DNA from: Zygaena filipendulae
Taxonomy: Eukaryota > Arthropoda > Insecta > Lepidoptera > Zygaenidae
Length of the DNA stretch: 64,000 nucleotides
Direction of reading: 5' to 3'
NCBI GenBank assembly: GCA_907165275.2
Contig: OU015652.1
Location: forward strand, 13,345,001-13,409,000
The position numbers and the translations under genes are program-made. Shown piece by piece: positions 30,501 to 37,266 of this stretch (its first letter is position 1; the number at the start of each line of letters is the position of its first letter). The notes beneath the pieces are model-generated. The model did not search any database. It saw only the letters and a program-made list of their open reading frames with translations, and was not told where the DNA came from.

Positions 30501-33112
30501 CTTTGTATATTTTCATTTATTTGAAAAAGCAAAAATGACATGTCTATTGTTTTTTTATTTTCTAATTGCCGGACTAATTGGAATTTAACTTTGATTTTCA
30601 AAAGTAGTCAAAATCCCTATTGTTTCAAAATTAGATCACCTCGTTTTATTAGGTCGTGTGACCAATTTAAAACTACCCTCAAAACTCAATTGTTGCGGTT
30701 CACCCCTACCTGTATTAGCCGTATCCCCAGTAGATCACACCAAGTATCCCCCTCCACGTTGCGGCGTCACGGTATATATTGGGTACACTAACAGCATGGG
30801 AGGCCGCCCGCGCCGCTGTGGAGCCGCCTGCGCCACCTGGCGGCCGCGTGGCAACGGACCGACCGTGCCCCAGGAGGTAACGTGCATACCATAACCGTAC
30901 CACACACAAAACTCTTCCCAATCAGCCCCCTTAGCCCAGTTGACCATCCACGTATCATAAAGTCACGTGGTCACAAAAAAATGTCCAATCGAAAGAACAA
31001 ATTTTCAAAGTTCCTTAATCTTCCATAACGATAACAATCATAACTTGTCAACTTGACTAAGTGGGCAGTACTTAATATCAATTCAGAAATTGAGTAGGTA
31101 CTGTGTACTGTATGCTCGGTCAAGTTTCACTCACCCATACAATCTCAGTTTAACTTAATATGTCAATGAACACTACTCAAACCTCCAAAATCTGATTTGA
31201 GTAAACCCATTATGTTTTACTCAAACGCATACAATTTTCAGTCAAATGCTACTTTATATTCAAAATCATTTAATGTGAATAAAATTAACTTGATTGCAGT
31301 AAGGCAAACATTTGTATACTTTCCTACTTTTACCCAATCATAAGAAATCAATTTAATATTATTTTGATATTGTGTGTTCTCTATTTTTATCTAACACAAT
31401 ATACAATAAGTTAGATGAGTGGTGGTCTAGGTATAACTTAGGTAATTTGACAGTGAAACTTGAGCATGAATTTGTATGGTTTGAGTAATGACTGTTGAGT
31501 TTTCTTAATTAAAGAGTATTTTTACTTATTTGAAAACTTTATCGTAATCAAAATGGTCCTTATAAAAACGTAATCATTTGAATTCATTAAACCCAACGCT
31601 ACTAATTCATTAAATAATTTTAGAACGCAGTTTCTTTTTGTTTTTGCTTCGAAAACTAATATTTTTGCATTTTCAAGTGTAATATTTAATCATGTTCTCT
31701 ATAAGACGATTGTGACTTGCCATTTCGTTTTTTCGTAAAGATATCTTGTAAGACGAGTTTTCCTGTCACATTCAACGGTGTTGGCTGGTGTTTTTTTGTG
31801 CACTAAAACCTTTAAAACCTTTCTTTATTGTGATTATCACACTTGTGTGACTAGGTACTTTATAATTTCGATTAGATCCTTCCTATCTCTTGTACAAACT
31901 TTAATATTACTCTTCTATATTAATATGTAATTAGCATCCAACTGATATCTGTGGCTTGCTTTTTCTTTTATAAAATCCCTAAGTCATAAAATAAATGAGA
32001 ACTTCTGAAATATAGTACGTATTTGAAACTATGATATACGATTTCCTGGTCTCGAGCACTTGAGATAGATGAACTTATTTGTTTGATTAGCGTACTCTAC
32101 ATAATTCCTACCATTCTCATGTCATAAGGCTGGTTTAAAAAATCTAGGAACAATTAATATGGCTATCGATGACGATATACTCCATTACTGAAAGTGCAAA
32201 AAAACAGTTAATTTTACGAAACAACAGACACGGTAGCATATGCGTTCCGGCGCACGTAAAGAGTTCGGTTAAAACAGCATCGTTCGTTGCACATAACACA
32301 CCTCAGTGGGATAGGGTTGTGTATGGTGCAATATCGCGACGTTGACGTCCATAGGGCAAGCCGGCGCGAGCGAGCCCCCTGGTGGAGGCGGCGAGGCCGA
32401 CGCGCTCCGGCAACATCCAGTTCGCCAAGACGGAGGCCACGAGGAGCCTGCACCTGTCGCCCGTCCAGGTTCGTTGGGTCTAACACATAGACAGCAACAG
32501 AACAACACGAAGGGTGAAAGCGATTGAAAGTGTCATAATTCTCATCAGATGCACACAAACACAGAAACATTCGTATCTGTTACTTCGCCATACGATATTT
32601 CTCGTGAGTGATGTGGAGGGTTCGTTTTTTTATATGAGCTCTGAACTCTTTTACGGTTTTACATGCTTTTCGTACACATGATAGAAGTGAAACTATACAT
32701 ATAGTTAAAACTTATCTGCACTACAGTCAAAACATTTCATAGATTCATTTGGTTATAGCGGCGAGAAGGGACGATGTATGTTTAAGTACATAACGTAATT
32801 CATAGATGGCGTTTTCAGGTTGCTTTTTTATTTGTTTAGAGTAGGTATAGCTGTTTCCTTTTCTCTATGCCTTTCTTCTTTCGCATGTAACGAAAAAAAC
32901 CTAAACGTGACACGTTTCAGCCCCCCATATACGTCTATGGGCCCTTGTGTAGATCCACGCCTGATTGAATATTAATTATGTCGATATAAAACTATGCTGT
33001 TTTCACGTTTGCAGAACTGAAGTCGCCGATGCGATGCTCCGCGAGCAACCGGCCCGCGCTCGCGCCGCTAGTGGGCATGGTCGCCGAGAGGAAGAAGCGG
33101 TTCGAGACCTGA
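5513..33112 (+). CDS. osp: outspread / MPRIP-like PH and coiled-coil protein (5'-partial, 13 exons)
   Basis: Joined exons: 5513-5585, 5885-6052, 19745-19873, 20489-20658, 21099-21455, 21542-24978, 25158-25368, 25977-26146, 27193-27366, 28538-28690, 29491-29587, 32355-32468 and 33023-33112. All borders are GT/AG and phases match, giving about 1780 residues in the window. The protein is the insect relative of vertebrate MPRIP, a cytoplasmic scaffold that ties RhoA and myosin phosphatase to actin. Evidence is a PH domain at window residues about 231-328 matching the second MPRIP PH domain, a long coiled coil, and C-terminal coiled-coil exons that follow MPRIP order (MESSHRR...[37 protein letters not shown]). 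The first PH domain and start lie upstream. The last junction is uncertain (see findings). Assignment to osp/MPRIP is firm; Rho and phosphatase binding are inferred from the family. Confidence 0.88.
5885..6052 (+). CDS. osp: osp exon b (linker)
   Basis: AG acceptor at 5883-5884 and GTAAGG donor at 6053. The reading [14 protein letters not shown]...PATIDTK leaves one base, which is completed by the exon at 19745 across a 13.7-kb intron. Pro/Thr-rich and predicted to be disordered. A different frame is also open through the exon but does not join on. Confidence 0.65.
8247..8400. repeat. (TTTA)n microsatellite and adjoining repeat-like sequence
   Basis: About six TTTA units at 8247-8272 run into 'ttgcacatccattaag' and a stretch that looks like a short interspersed repeat of the kind that often carries a TTTA tail in Lepidoptera. 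No ends could be defined. Confidence 0.35.
13371..13430 (+). repeat. dispersed repeat, copy 1
   Basis: About 60 bp closely matching 48146-48200: both contain 'cgctccagatgccaaaat' followed by 'attagaa' and share upstream 'acgcg.gtcc.aaaaaca'. Unclassified transposon fragment. Confidence 0.6.
13769..13822 (-). repeat. Helitron-like end fragment (CTAG end)
   Basis: Reverse-strand terminal fragment starting with CTAG at 13769-13772, followed by a diverged GC-rich block and 'gggaaactccggtata'. Only the 3' end is present. Confidence 0.45.
14850..14930 (+). repeat. tRNA-derived SINE fragment
   Basis: It has an RNA polymerase III box B (GGTTCGATTCC, 14906-14916) and an A-box-like segment (GCAAGTGGTTGG) about 40 bp upstream, the arrangement of tRNA-derived SINE heads. 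It does not fold into a full cloverleaf with a paired acceptor stem, so it is not called a tRNA gene. Confidence 0.5.
15700..16100 (+). mobile_element. 5'-truncated Jockey-like LINE with 13-bp target duplication
   Basis: The 401-bp insert is flanked by perfect 13-bp direct repeats ATCTATCCAGTGT (15687-15699 and 16101-16113) and ends in an A-rich tail (gaaaaataaa). The duplication and truncation are typical of target-primed reverse transcription. It contains the C-terminal end of a Jockey-type ORF2 (15772-15990). Confidence 0.75.
15772..15990 (+). pseudogene. Jockey-type LINE ORF2 C-terminal fragment
   Basis: The frame reads [18 protein letters not shown] then [16 protein letters not shown], ...[13 protein letters not shown]... 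and RLKRNQIL before a TAA. This matches the well-known tail of Jockey-clade ORF2 proteins (pattern N-x-I-L-R-x-I-x-x-A-P-W, I-H-x-D-L-G-I-P, H-P-N, R-R-L-K-R). A TAG stop lies two codons upstream, so only this tail survives and no reverse transcriptase domain is present. It is non-functional. Confidence 0.75.
16640..16735 (+). repeat. degenerate tRNA-derived SINE fragment
   Basis: It shares 'gccgggtgccgcgggttc' with the SINE piece at 14850-14930 (there 'gccaggtgttgcgggttc') but has a decayed B box (GGTTCCTTTCC). A CRE-MITE copy starts a few bases after it. Confidence 0.4.
16739..17064 (+). mobile_element. CRE-carrying MITE, copy 1
   Basis: Terminal inverted repeats read 'actaata.gctatttgac' at both ends. 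Inside are the family blocks 'tttagtccgtc', 'aaaaatacgtgtc' and one TGACGTCA site near 16930. It is non-coding; see copies at 28256, 29116, 30266 and 63271. Confidence 0.75.
19457..19703. mobile_element. small inverted-repeat element with Helitron fragment inside
   Basis: Ends CCAGTGGCGAAGG (about 19461) and its reverse complement CCTTCGCCACTGG (about 19685) face each other, with further inverted similarity inward ('ggcttccct'). A Helitron-like terminal block at 19560-19628 lies inside. It ends 40 bp before osp exon c. Confidence 0.5.
19560..19628 (+). repeat. Helitron-like end fragment
   Basis: GC-rich terminal block 'ggaattcccgcgg' followed by 'ggtgaaaccgcgggg' and 'aacagttaatag' where other copies have CTAG. 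Truncated at the left. Confidence 0.5.
19745..19873 (+). CDS. osp: osp exon c (linker)
   Basis: Acceptor at 19743-19744 and GTAACG donor at 19874. Reads [20 protein letters not shown]...[14 protein letters not shown]. Charged and Pro/Thr-rich, a disordered linker between the two PH domains of the family. Confidence 0.8.
20489..20658 (+). CDS. osp: osp exon d (Gln-rich linker)
   Basis: Acceptor at 20487-20488 preceded by TG-rich rather than pyrimidine-rich sequence; GTATGA donor at 20659. Reads [38 protein letters not shown]... with a short glutamine run. Phase-compatible on both sides. Confidence 0.8.
21099..21455 (+). CDS. osp: osp exon e (first half of PH domain)
   Basis: 119 codons in phase 0. 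An acidic Ser/Glu-rich N-terminal part is followed from about 21255 by the PH domain: [20 protein letters not shown], then [21 protein letters not shown] and GYAFETE. It aligns with the second PH domain of MPRIP (G-W-L ... H-W-F-V-L ... Y-R-D ... G-E-I-D-L). Ends in a GTATGT donor. Confidence 0.92.
21542..24978 (+). CDS. osp: osp exon f (PH domain end and long coiled coil)
   Basis: 3437 bp open in one frame. It begins [20 protein letters not shown], the last strand and helix of the PH domain, whose conserved Trp is present. A Ser/Thr/Pro-rich linker follows to about 22020, then heptad-rich coiled coil ([20 protein letters not shown]...) for most of the rest, with Ser-rich breaks near 22980-23320. 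The final 1 kb is Ala/Arg/Glu-rich and ends in a Gly/Glu-rich segment (24790-24880). GC content rises sharply after about 23980. Donor GTACGT at 24979. Confidence 0.92.
25158..25368 (+). CDS. osp: osp exon g (coiled coil)
   Basis: Reads [16 protein letters not shown]...[40 protein letters not shown], an uninterrupted Ala/Arg-rich coiled coil. Acceptor at 25156-25157 is preceded by TG repeats; GTACCG donor at 25369. Phase 2 in, phase 0 out. Confidence 0.85.
25977..26146 (+). CDS. osp: osp exon h (coiled coil)
   Basis: Reads [40 protein letters not shown]...RAERDQLR. The [14 protein letters not shown] segment matches the MPRIP CERGFAAMEETHQK region. The 60 bp before the acceptor are a TGTCG-rich simple repeat with no pyrimidine tract. 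Confidence 0.88.
26332..26623. mobile_element. mariner-type MITE with 17-bp ends
   Basis: Perfect terminal inverted repeats ATTTTTAATACAGTTGC (26332-26348) and its reverse complement (26607-26623), flanked by TA on each side. 292 bp, non-coding. In an osp intron. Confidence 0.8.
26636..26751. mobile_element. foldback element (long hairpin)
   Basis: The arms 'gtcattgcaaagagttccga' (26649-26668) and 'tcggaactctttgcaatgac' (26716-26735) are perfect reverse complements, and the outer 'gtgcggaa' pairs with 'ttccgcac'. About 116 bp, immediately next to the mariner-type MITE. Confidence 0.75.
26845..27133. repeat. two Helitron-like fragments in opposite orientation
   Basis: 26845-26930 reads forward ('gtttgttacactttcacgtc', 'gaactgattaccatgaaat'). 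26977-27133 reads in reverse from CTAG through 'gggttcacccgcg' and 'cgatcggttgagcc' to 'actttcgcatttataatagt'. Two insertions or one rearranged copy. Confidence 0.55.
27193..27366 (+). CDS. osp: osp exon i (coiled coil)
   Basis: Reads [33 protein letters not shown]... and ends ELAHLNTRH, matching the MPRIP AEETAATISAIEAMKNAHREEM block. GTGAGT donor at 27367; a CA microsatellite starts about 20 bp into the intron. Confidence 0.9.
27388..27510. repeat. (CA)n-rich microsatellite
   Basis: ACAC/GCAC/GTAC-rich run of about 120 bp, longest pure CA stretch near 27476-27500. Directly downstream of the donor of osp exon i. Confidence 0.9.
28256..28455 (-). mobile_element. CRE-carrying MITE, copy 2 (truncated, reverse)
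   Basis: Reverse orientation. It has two TGACGTCA sites (28278 and 28321), the 'gccgttattttttgattacgt' block and 'agacggactaa', ending 'gtccacatgcccatt', the same end as copy 4. It is fused on its left to a Helitron-like fragment (28200-28260) and lacks the distal part. Confidence 0.75.
28538..28690 (+). CDS. osp: osp exon j (coiled coil)
   Basis: Reads [20 protein letters not shown] then [32 protein letters not shown], matching the MPRIP ELEVLSEQYSQKCLENAHLAQAL block. Acceptor 28536-28537, GTCGGT donor. Confidence 0.92.
29116..29449 (+). mobile_element. CRE-carrying MITE, copy 3 (most complete)
   Basis: 334 bp with perfect 18-bp terminal inverted repeats (ATAATAGGCTAGTTTCCT and reverse complement, 29116-29133 and 29432-29449). 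Internal blocks: 'tagtccgttttgtagatta', 'ggacacgta', one TGACGTCA (29244), a decayed second site (tgaagtcac), 'aatgcgctttatc' and 'tgacggacta'. Lies 40 bp before osp exon k. Confidence 0.85.
29491..29587 (+). CDS. osp: osp exon k
   Basis: Reads [32 protein letters not shown]. The opening NKQLRAH corresponds to ENQELNAHNQEL of MPRIP. Phase 0 at the GTGCGT donor (29588). Confidence 0.85.
29588..32354 (+). other. osp: osp intron with MITE and repeats
   Basis: Holds MITE copy 4 (30266-30615) and an open 82-bp stretch at 30795-30876 with splice-like borders that does not fit the reading phase (see rejected). 31000-32340 is AT-rich with no feature I can support. Confidence 0.6.
30266..30615 (+). 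mobile_element. CRE-carrying MITE, copy 4
   Basis: Starts 'aatgggcatgttgactaa', the reverse complement of the end of copy 2 with one change. It has one intact TGACGTCA (about 30451) and one decayed (tgacgtttcaa). Ends near 'tagtcaaaatccc'. Confidence 0.8.
32355..32468 (+). CDS. osp: osp exon l (penultimate)
   Basis: In phase 0 it reads [38 protein letters not shown], a basic Ser/Thr-rich tail. Acceptor TAG at 32352-32354. Two donors are possible, GTTCGT at 32469 or GTTGGG at 32473, with different consequences for the last exon. Confidence 0.7.
33023..33112 (+). CDS. osp: osp terminal coding exon
   Basis: The frame reads [29 protein letters not shown] then TGA at 33110-33112; the end [11 protein letters not shown] looks like a conserved C-terminus. 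Two acceptors lie 8 bp apart: AG at 33013-33014 and AG at 33021-33022. With exon l ending at 32468, only the second keeps this frame. With exon l ending at 32472, the first does. Confidence 0.65.
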   Translation, partial: SPMRCSASNRPALAPLVGMVAERKKRFET

Positions 33113-35520
33113 CTGAGGCGCGGCGGCGGCGCCGGCCCGCCCCAAACGCGTTCCGTTACACGCTCAACACCTAGCGATCTAATCTACCTGCATCACAAGA
33201 AATGGTCGGCTTAAATAGTACTTATATAAAAACACGTAATTTTTGAATCGATGGCATTGATTTTTCTCTATGAAAAATGTATTATACCAGTTTATTTTCA
33301 ATCAATTACTAATAAGTAGGAACAAAGTAAGCCTAATATCGACCTTTCTGTGCCGATTATACGCGAGTGTATAAAGCTGTGCTGTTCGCTTGTCTGTCAC
33401 CGCAGTACGTCACACCCACCACGCTAGCACCTGGCCACTTTGCTTTATGACACAATGTTATCTTTGCATAGTAAGGTTAAATTAACACAAATATTATATG
33501 GTACGTATTATATGTTACATTATGTTTATCTGACAATAATAAAAACTTAGTATTAGTGAGGAGTGTAATGTTTTGTGACGGGCGTCGGGCAATCCACCGG
33601 GTGCTTTAAATCCGGTGCTTGGGTTTAAGACCGATTGAAACCCAATTAAAGCTTTCATCGGGCTTAAACCCAAGCACCGGGTCGATTGCCTGTCTATATT
33701 TGTGACGGCAGCTTGAGCTGTTCTGCATGGTGTTACGGTTTATTTTCATGAATTTCTTCCATGTATGTAAAGAATGGAAGAAATTTAATTGAGTATGTAT
33801 TGACCTATTTAAATCGCGCAAGATATAACATATTCACCTGCTTAACTACCCATTCGATTTTGATGAACTACAAATAAATTAAAATGTGTTTCTACTTTCT
33901 ACGAACATTTTTCGTTGGTTTTTTTTTTCGCCATTATTAAAAATGGCAAATTATCCTTCTATGAGGCTAGATAAATTTTTGCGCAGTTTGTTATTTTATT
34001 CATATAGTTACAATAGTATGATAACGTTTTATTGTAATAAACGCGTTAAGCAAAATATATAGGTTTATCATTATAATTAAAATATACTATGATTTTTAAG
34101 TTTTTAATTAGTTATAAATAAACATGTTTTCTTTTAAAAAAGTGGCCAGAAACTTTAACTCCCCACCCACCACGCAAATTGTATATAAATAACTTCTTTA
34201 TTTTAATTATATTATAGTTTAACTTCGCATTGCATTAGAGATCATTCATATTAAATTATATTAAAAAAAAAACACTTTCGCTAAAAACTAAAGCTTTGTA
34301 AGTAAACACATTAAATACGTTTTCTTTTTGTAAGGTTTTTAGCGTATCATAGTTATTCTGGTTAGTGACTTGTATAGGAAACGTATATTTTTCTTTAATT
34401 ACCTAATCGTTATTTTGTAAATACTAACGAAGTTTTAAAGAGGTTCTTTAACGATTTAGTATCATATTGTTTTCTTTTGTATCTTTTAACCTATAAGGAA
34501 TTGTTACCAAATATTTCGATTGTATTCAATTGTAGAATTGCACATAAGGCTTTTTGTTCTGCGCAGACGCAGCGCCGGCGCCTGTTTTGGCGTGGCTTTT
34601 TCATTAAAAAATGTCCTTTGATTTTTTTCGTTTTTAAACGAGACACAGTTGTGATTATATTTTGATTTCTAAATTGTTCTTACTGTCGTTTCCTTTTTAA
34701 CTGACTTCAAAAAGGAGAAGGGTTCTCAATTCGACGCGTATGTTTTTTTTATATTTTAAAAGGCTCCAAAATGAATTATCCTTTATTTAATCTTTACAAA
34801 AATGTATTACCTGTCATGCAAAATAATCACAACTGCGTCCCGGTTAAAATAAATTTTGACTAAAATTAGAATTTATTTGTATTTGAAGGCAAAAGCGTTG
34901 TATGATGAAGTTTCGTATGCGAAAAATTACGTAGTTTTTTATATTATTAGACGTATGAAAATTTAATATTTATAGAGGCCTAATACACGTAGTTGTTTTT
35001 ATTATACATAACATGTTCATAACATTTAAAAATTTATTGTAGGTATTTTAAAGAGTTGACGTGTGACATGTTTTTTATACTATTGCGAGGAAAAAGTGTT
35101 TCAAAATCCGTTGTGTTGCCGTATTTTTTTAATAATGGGCATTTTTTTTCTTTTCCAAGTCTTCCACCTAACTTTCGTTCACTTTGTTGTGTATAGTTTC
35201 ACATATATGGTATCATGGCGGACCCTCAAAGTTATTCAAAAATAAAAGAGTCTATACGATTTTATGTTATTAAAACCTTTGCTCAATATTGTCTAGTTTC
35301 GTTTAAAAAGAGCAATACCAAATGTTTGAAATGCATTGTAATTACACGCTCGTCCAGAATAATATAATTATTTTAGTGTTTACTTACATACAAACATTTT
35401 CTTTTGTCGTGTCTAAACTTATGTTATATTTCCCCTTTTTTTTAAGTATTGAGTTGACATTGTAAAGTGTTGTTTTGTATGACAAAGATTTAAAAATAAA
35501 CTACTTAATTCAATTTTTTT
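33113..35520 (+). other. osp: probable osp 3' UTR and downstream sequence
   Basis: AT-rich, with several AATAAA signals in the + direction (about 33537, 33872, 34118, 35243 and 35494). Which is used cannot be told. A foldback element lies at 33582-33698. No open frame with family resemblance was seen. Confidence 0.5.
33582..33698. mobile_element. foldback insertion with 10-bp direct repeats
   Basis: A 117-bp insert flanked by identical TTTGTGACGG (33572-33581 and 33699-33708). The core arms CCGGTGCTTGGGTTTAAG (33612-33629) and its reverse complement (33663-33680) are perfect over 18 bp. The 10-bp duplication is the size expected of Mutator-like elements. Confidence 0.75.
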
Positions 35521-35939
35521 TGGTTTCATTTCAGATTACCTACACTGTCTGCAAATATGCAATGTAAAAATGTGTATAATAATTGATGGTGTTAATGATA
35601 TTGTTCAGACCGCGGTTTTCCCCCGTCAATTTGAAAATCCCCTCAAGAGGATTAAAGTTTGGTATTATAAAAATAAAACATAAATTCGATAGATTTCGAT
35701 TCGATCTGAACGATAACAGATTGCCAACTTGAATAAGGAGACGGAAAAAGTGGCGAGAGTAGACAAAAGTGGACATGTCGAGTACAAGTGCGCGACGAGT
35801 CTGTGCTACATTAATACACATTATGTAGAATAGTGGAACCTAATTTTGCTGGTGGTATTTACATCCAGGGCGTGCCGGTGGGTCCACTGATGTGGTGTGG
35901 TTGTAGTTTTCTGAGGGTTACAGAAAAGGACATGGCACT

Positions 35940-36003
35940 TTCAACCTGTAATTCCCGCGGGAACTCCAAAAGTCATCGCGGGTGAAACCGCGGGAACAGC
36001 TAG
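35940..36003 (+). repeat. Helitron-like end fragment with CTAG
   Basis: 'attcccgcgggaactcc' then 'gcgggtgaaaccgcggg' and CTAG at 36000-36003 followed by T. Left part missing. Confidence 0.6.
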
Positions 36004-37054
36004 TTATGAAATAAAACTAGAGTTAATGTATTACACTTAAATATATTATTGTTATCTTTAAAACTTAATATTGTATTGAATAAGATTATGTCATGAAATA
36101 TTATTATCACACCATCACGACTGATAAAAAGGTAAAAATCATTGGGCACATCAAAATGTAACATAATTATAGTATAATATTTTCTATTTTGTTAATAATA
36201 ATAAATAACAAATAATACTGATGTTATGGGTACATCAATCCTTGTAAGTTGTATATCGCCAACATTCTTTGATCAACGAACAAAAAATCACCTTCTGAAT
36301 CGAGTTGAATGCATTTTTCTAATTCCAGGCATCGAATTACAGGTTACCGAGTAAGATTACCAATACACTATAAGTTTATTTACACATATTCTGTAAAAAT
36401 ATAAAGTCACTTAAAAAAAAGTACTCCGGTCACTTCGAAATTTATGTACGTACATCCTTCCGCGGGCAGCGGTTGTCAGGAAGAAAAATTTATTTTAAAT
36501 TGTAAAATCCCTTTCAGCCGCAGAACGTGCGATTATTGCAATGAAGTATACTCAGCAGGGCAATTATGTAACTTTTGTTGCTATCATATTTCAGTTTGAA
36601 TCAGAAGAATAGCGATTTAGTGATTAGGCAATCATGTTTAGGCAGCTTCAACTTTTCAAGTATGTTTATTTTGGTTGATTGCTAGATATTGTAGAAGTCA
36701 AAACGGGCATATTGTAATCGCAAAACCACCTTTCTGGGGTCCAAATAATGGGCCTTTTCCACATTTATAATATGCATTAAGTCAGCGTCAAGTTGTATTT
36801 TAGTTGTAGCATATATTTTGAAACAGTTAATGGTGCTGTAGCCTGCAAGATCTCGAAACATCATTTATGTAGCTATCACATGAAAAACCGCTGCCGCGAA
36901 ACAATATTACTCCAACTCCACTGTTCAACAAAGTTTCATAGCCACAAAACTAAACTACGGAACTGACGCTCTCGGATCCCGCCGAAAATCTGGGAGCTGG
37001 TAACCCTCGAGTGTACCGCTGTCCTGAATACATAACTGGCACACAGGGCGATGT
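36004..37054. other. intergenic; probable PHETA 3' UTR in part
   Basis: Sequence between the convergent osp and PHETA genes. On the - strand it follows the PHETA stop; TTTATT (AATAAA on -) occurs near 36374 and 36663 and could end its transcript. Nothing else supported. Confidence 0.4.
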
Positions 37055-37266
37055 CTACAAGTCGATGAGCGGTCTGTCGGCGGCGGGAGGCGGCTTGTCG
37101 GCGCCCTCCCGCTCCCGCTCCCGCTGCCGCTCCCGCTCCCGCTCCCGCTCCCGCTGCCGCGCGCGCCACTCGCCGCGGCTCGCCAGCACGTTGCGCCCGA
37201 ACGCCGTGTGGATCTCGCGGAACGACATCCTTTTCCTCATTTGCTCGGGTCTTACGTTCTCCTTGT
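37055..37266 (-). CDS. PHETA1/2: PHETA exon 4 (F&H motif, Arg-Glu repeat, C-terminus)
   Basis: Acceptor on - at 37267-37268. It encodes HKENVRPEQMRKRMSFREIH TAFGRNVLASRGEWRARQ, then an 18-residue RE/RQ run encoded by hexanucleotide repeats (about 37105-37165), and ends PPAADRPLIDL with TAG at 37057-37055. Confidence 0.9.

Noticed and set aside
30795..30876. Open 82-bp segment with AG acceptor and GTAACG donor between osp exons k and l
   Set aside because: Its length is not a multiple of three. Including it would put the following exon in a repetitive Gly/Pro frame instead of the sensible [15 protein letters not shown] frame, although it would restore the last exon. It could be a rare alternative exon; only transcript data can tell.
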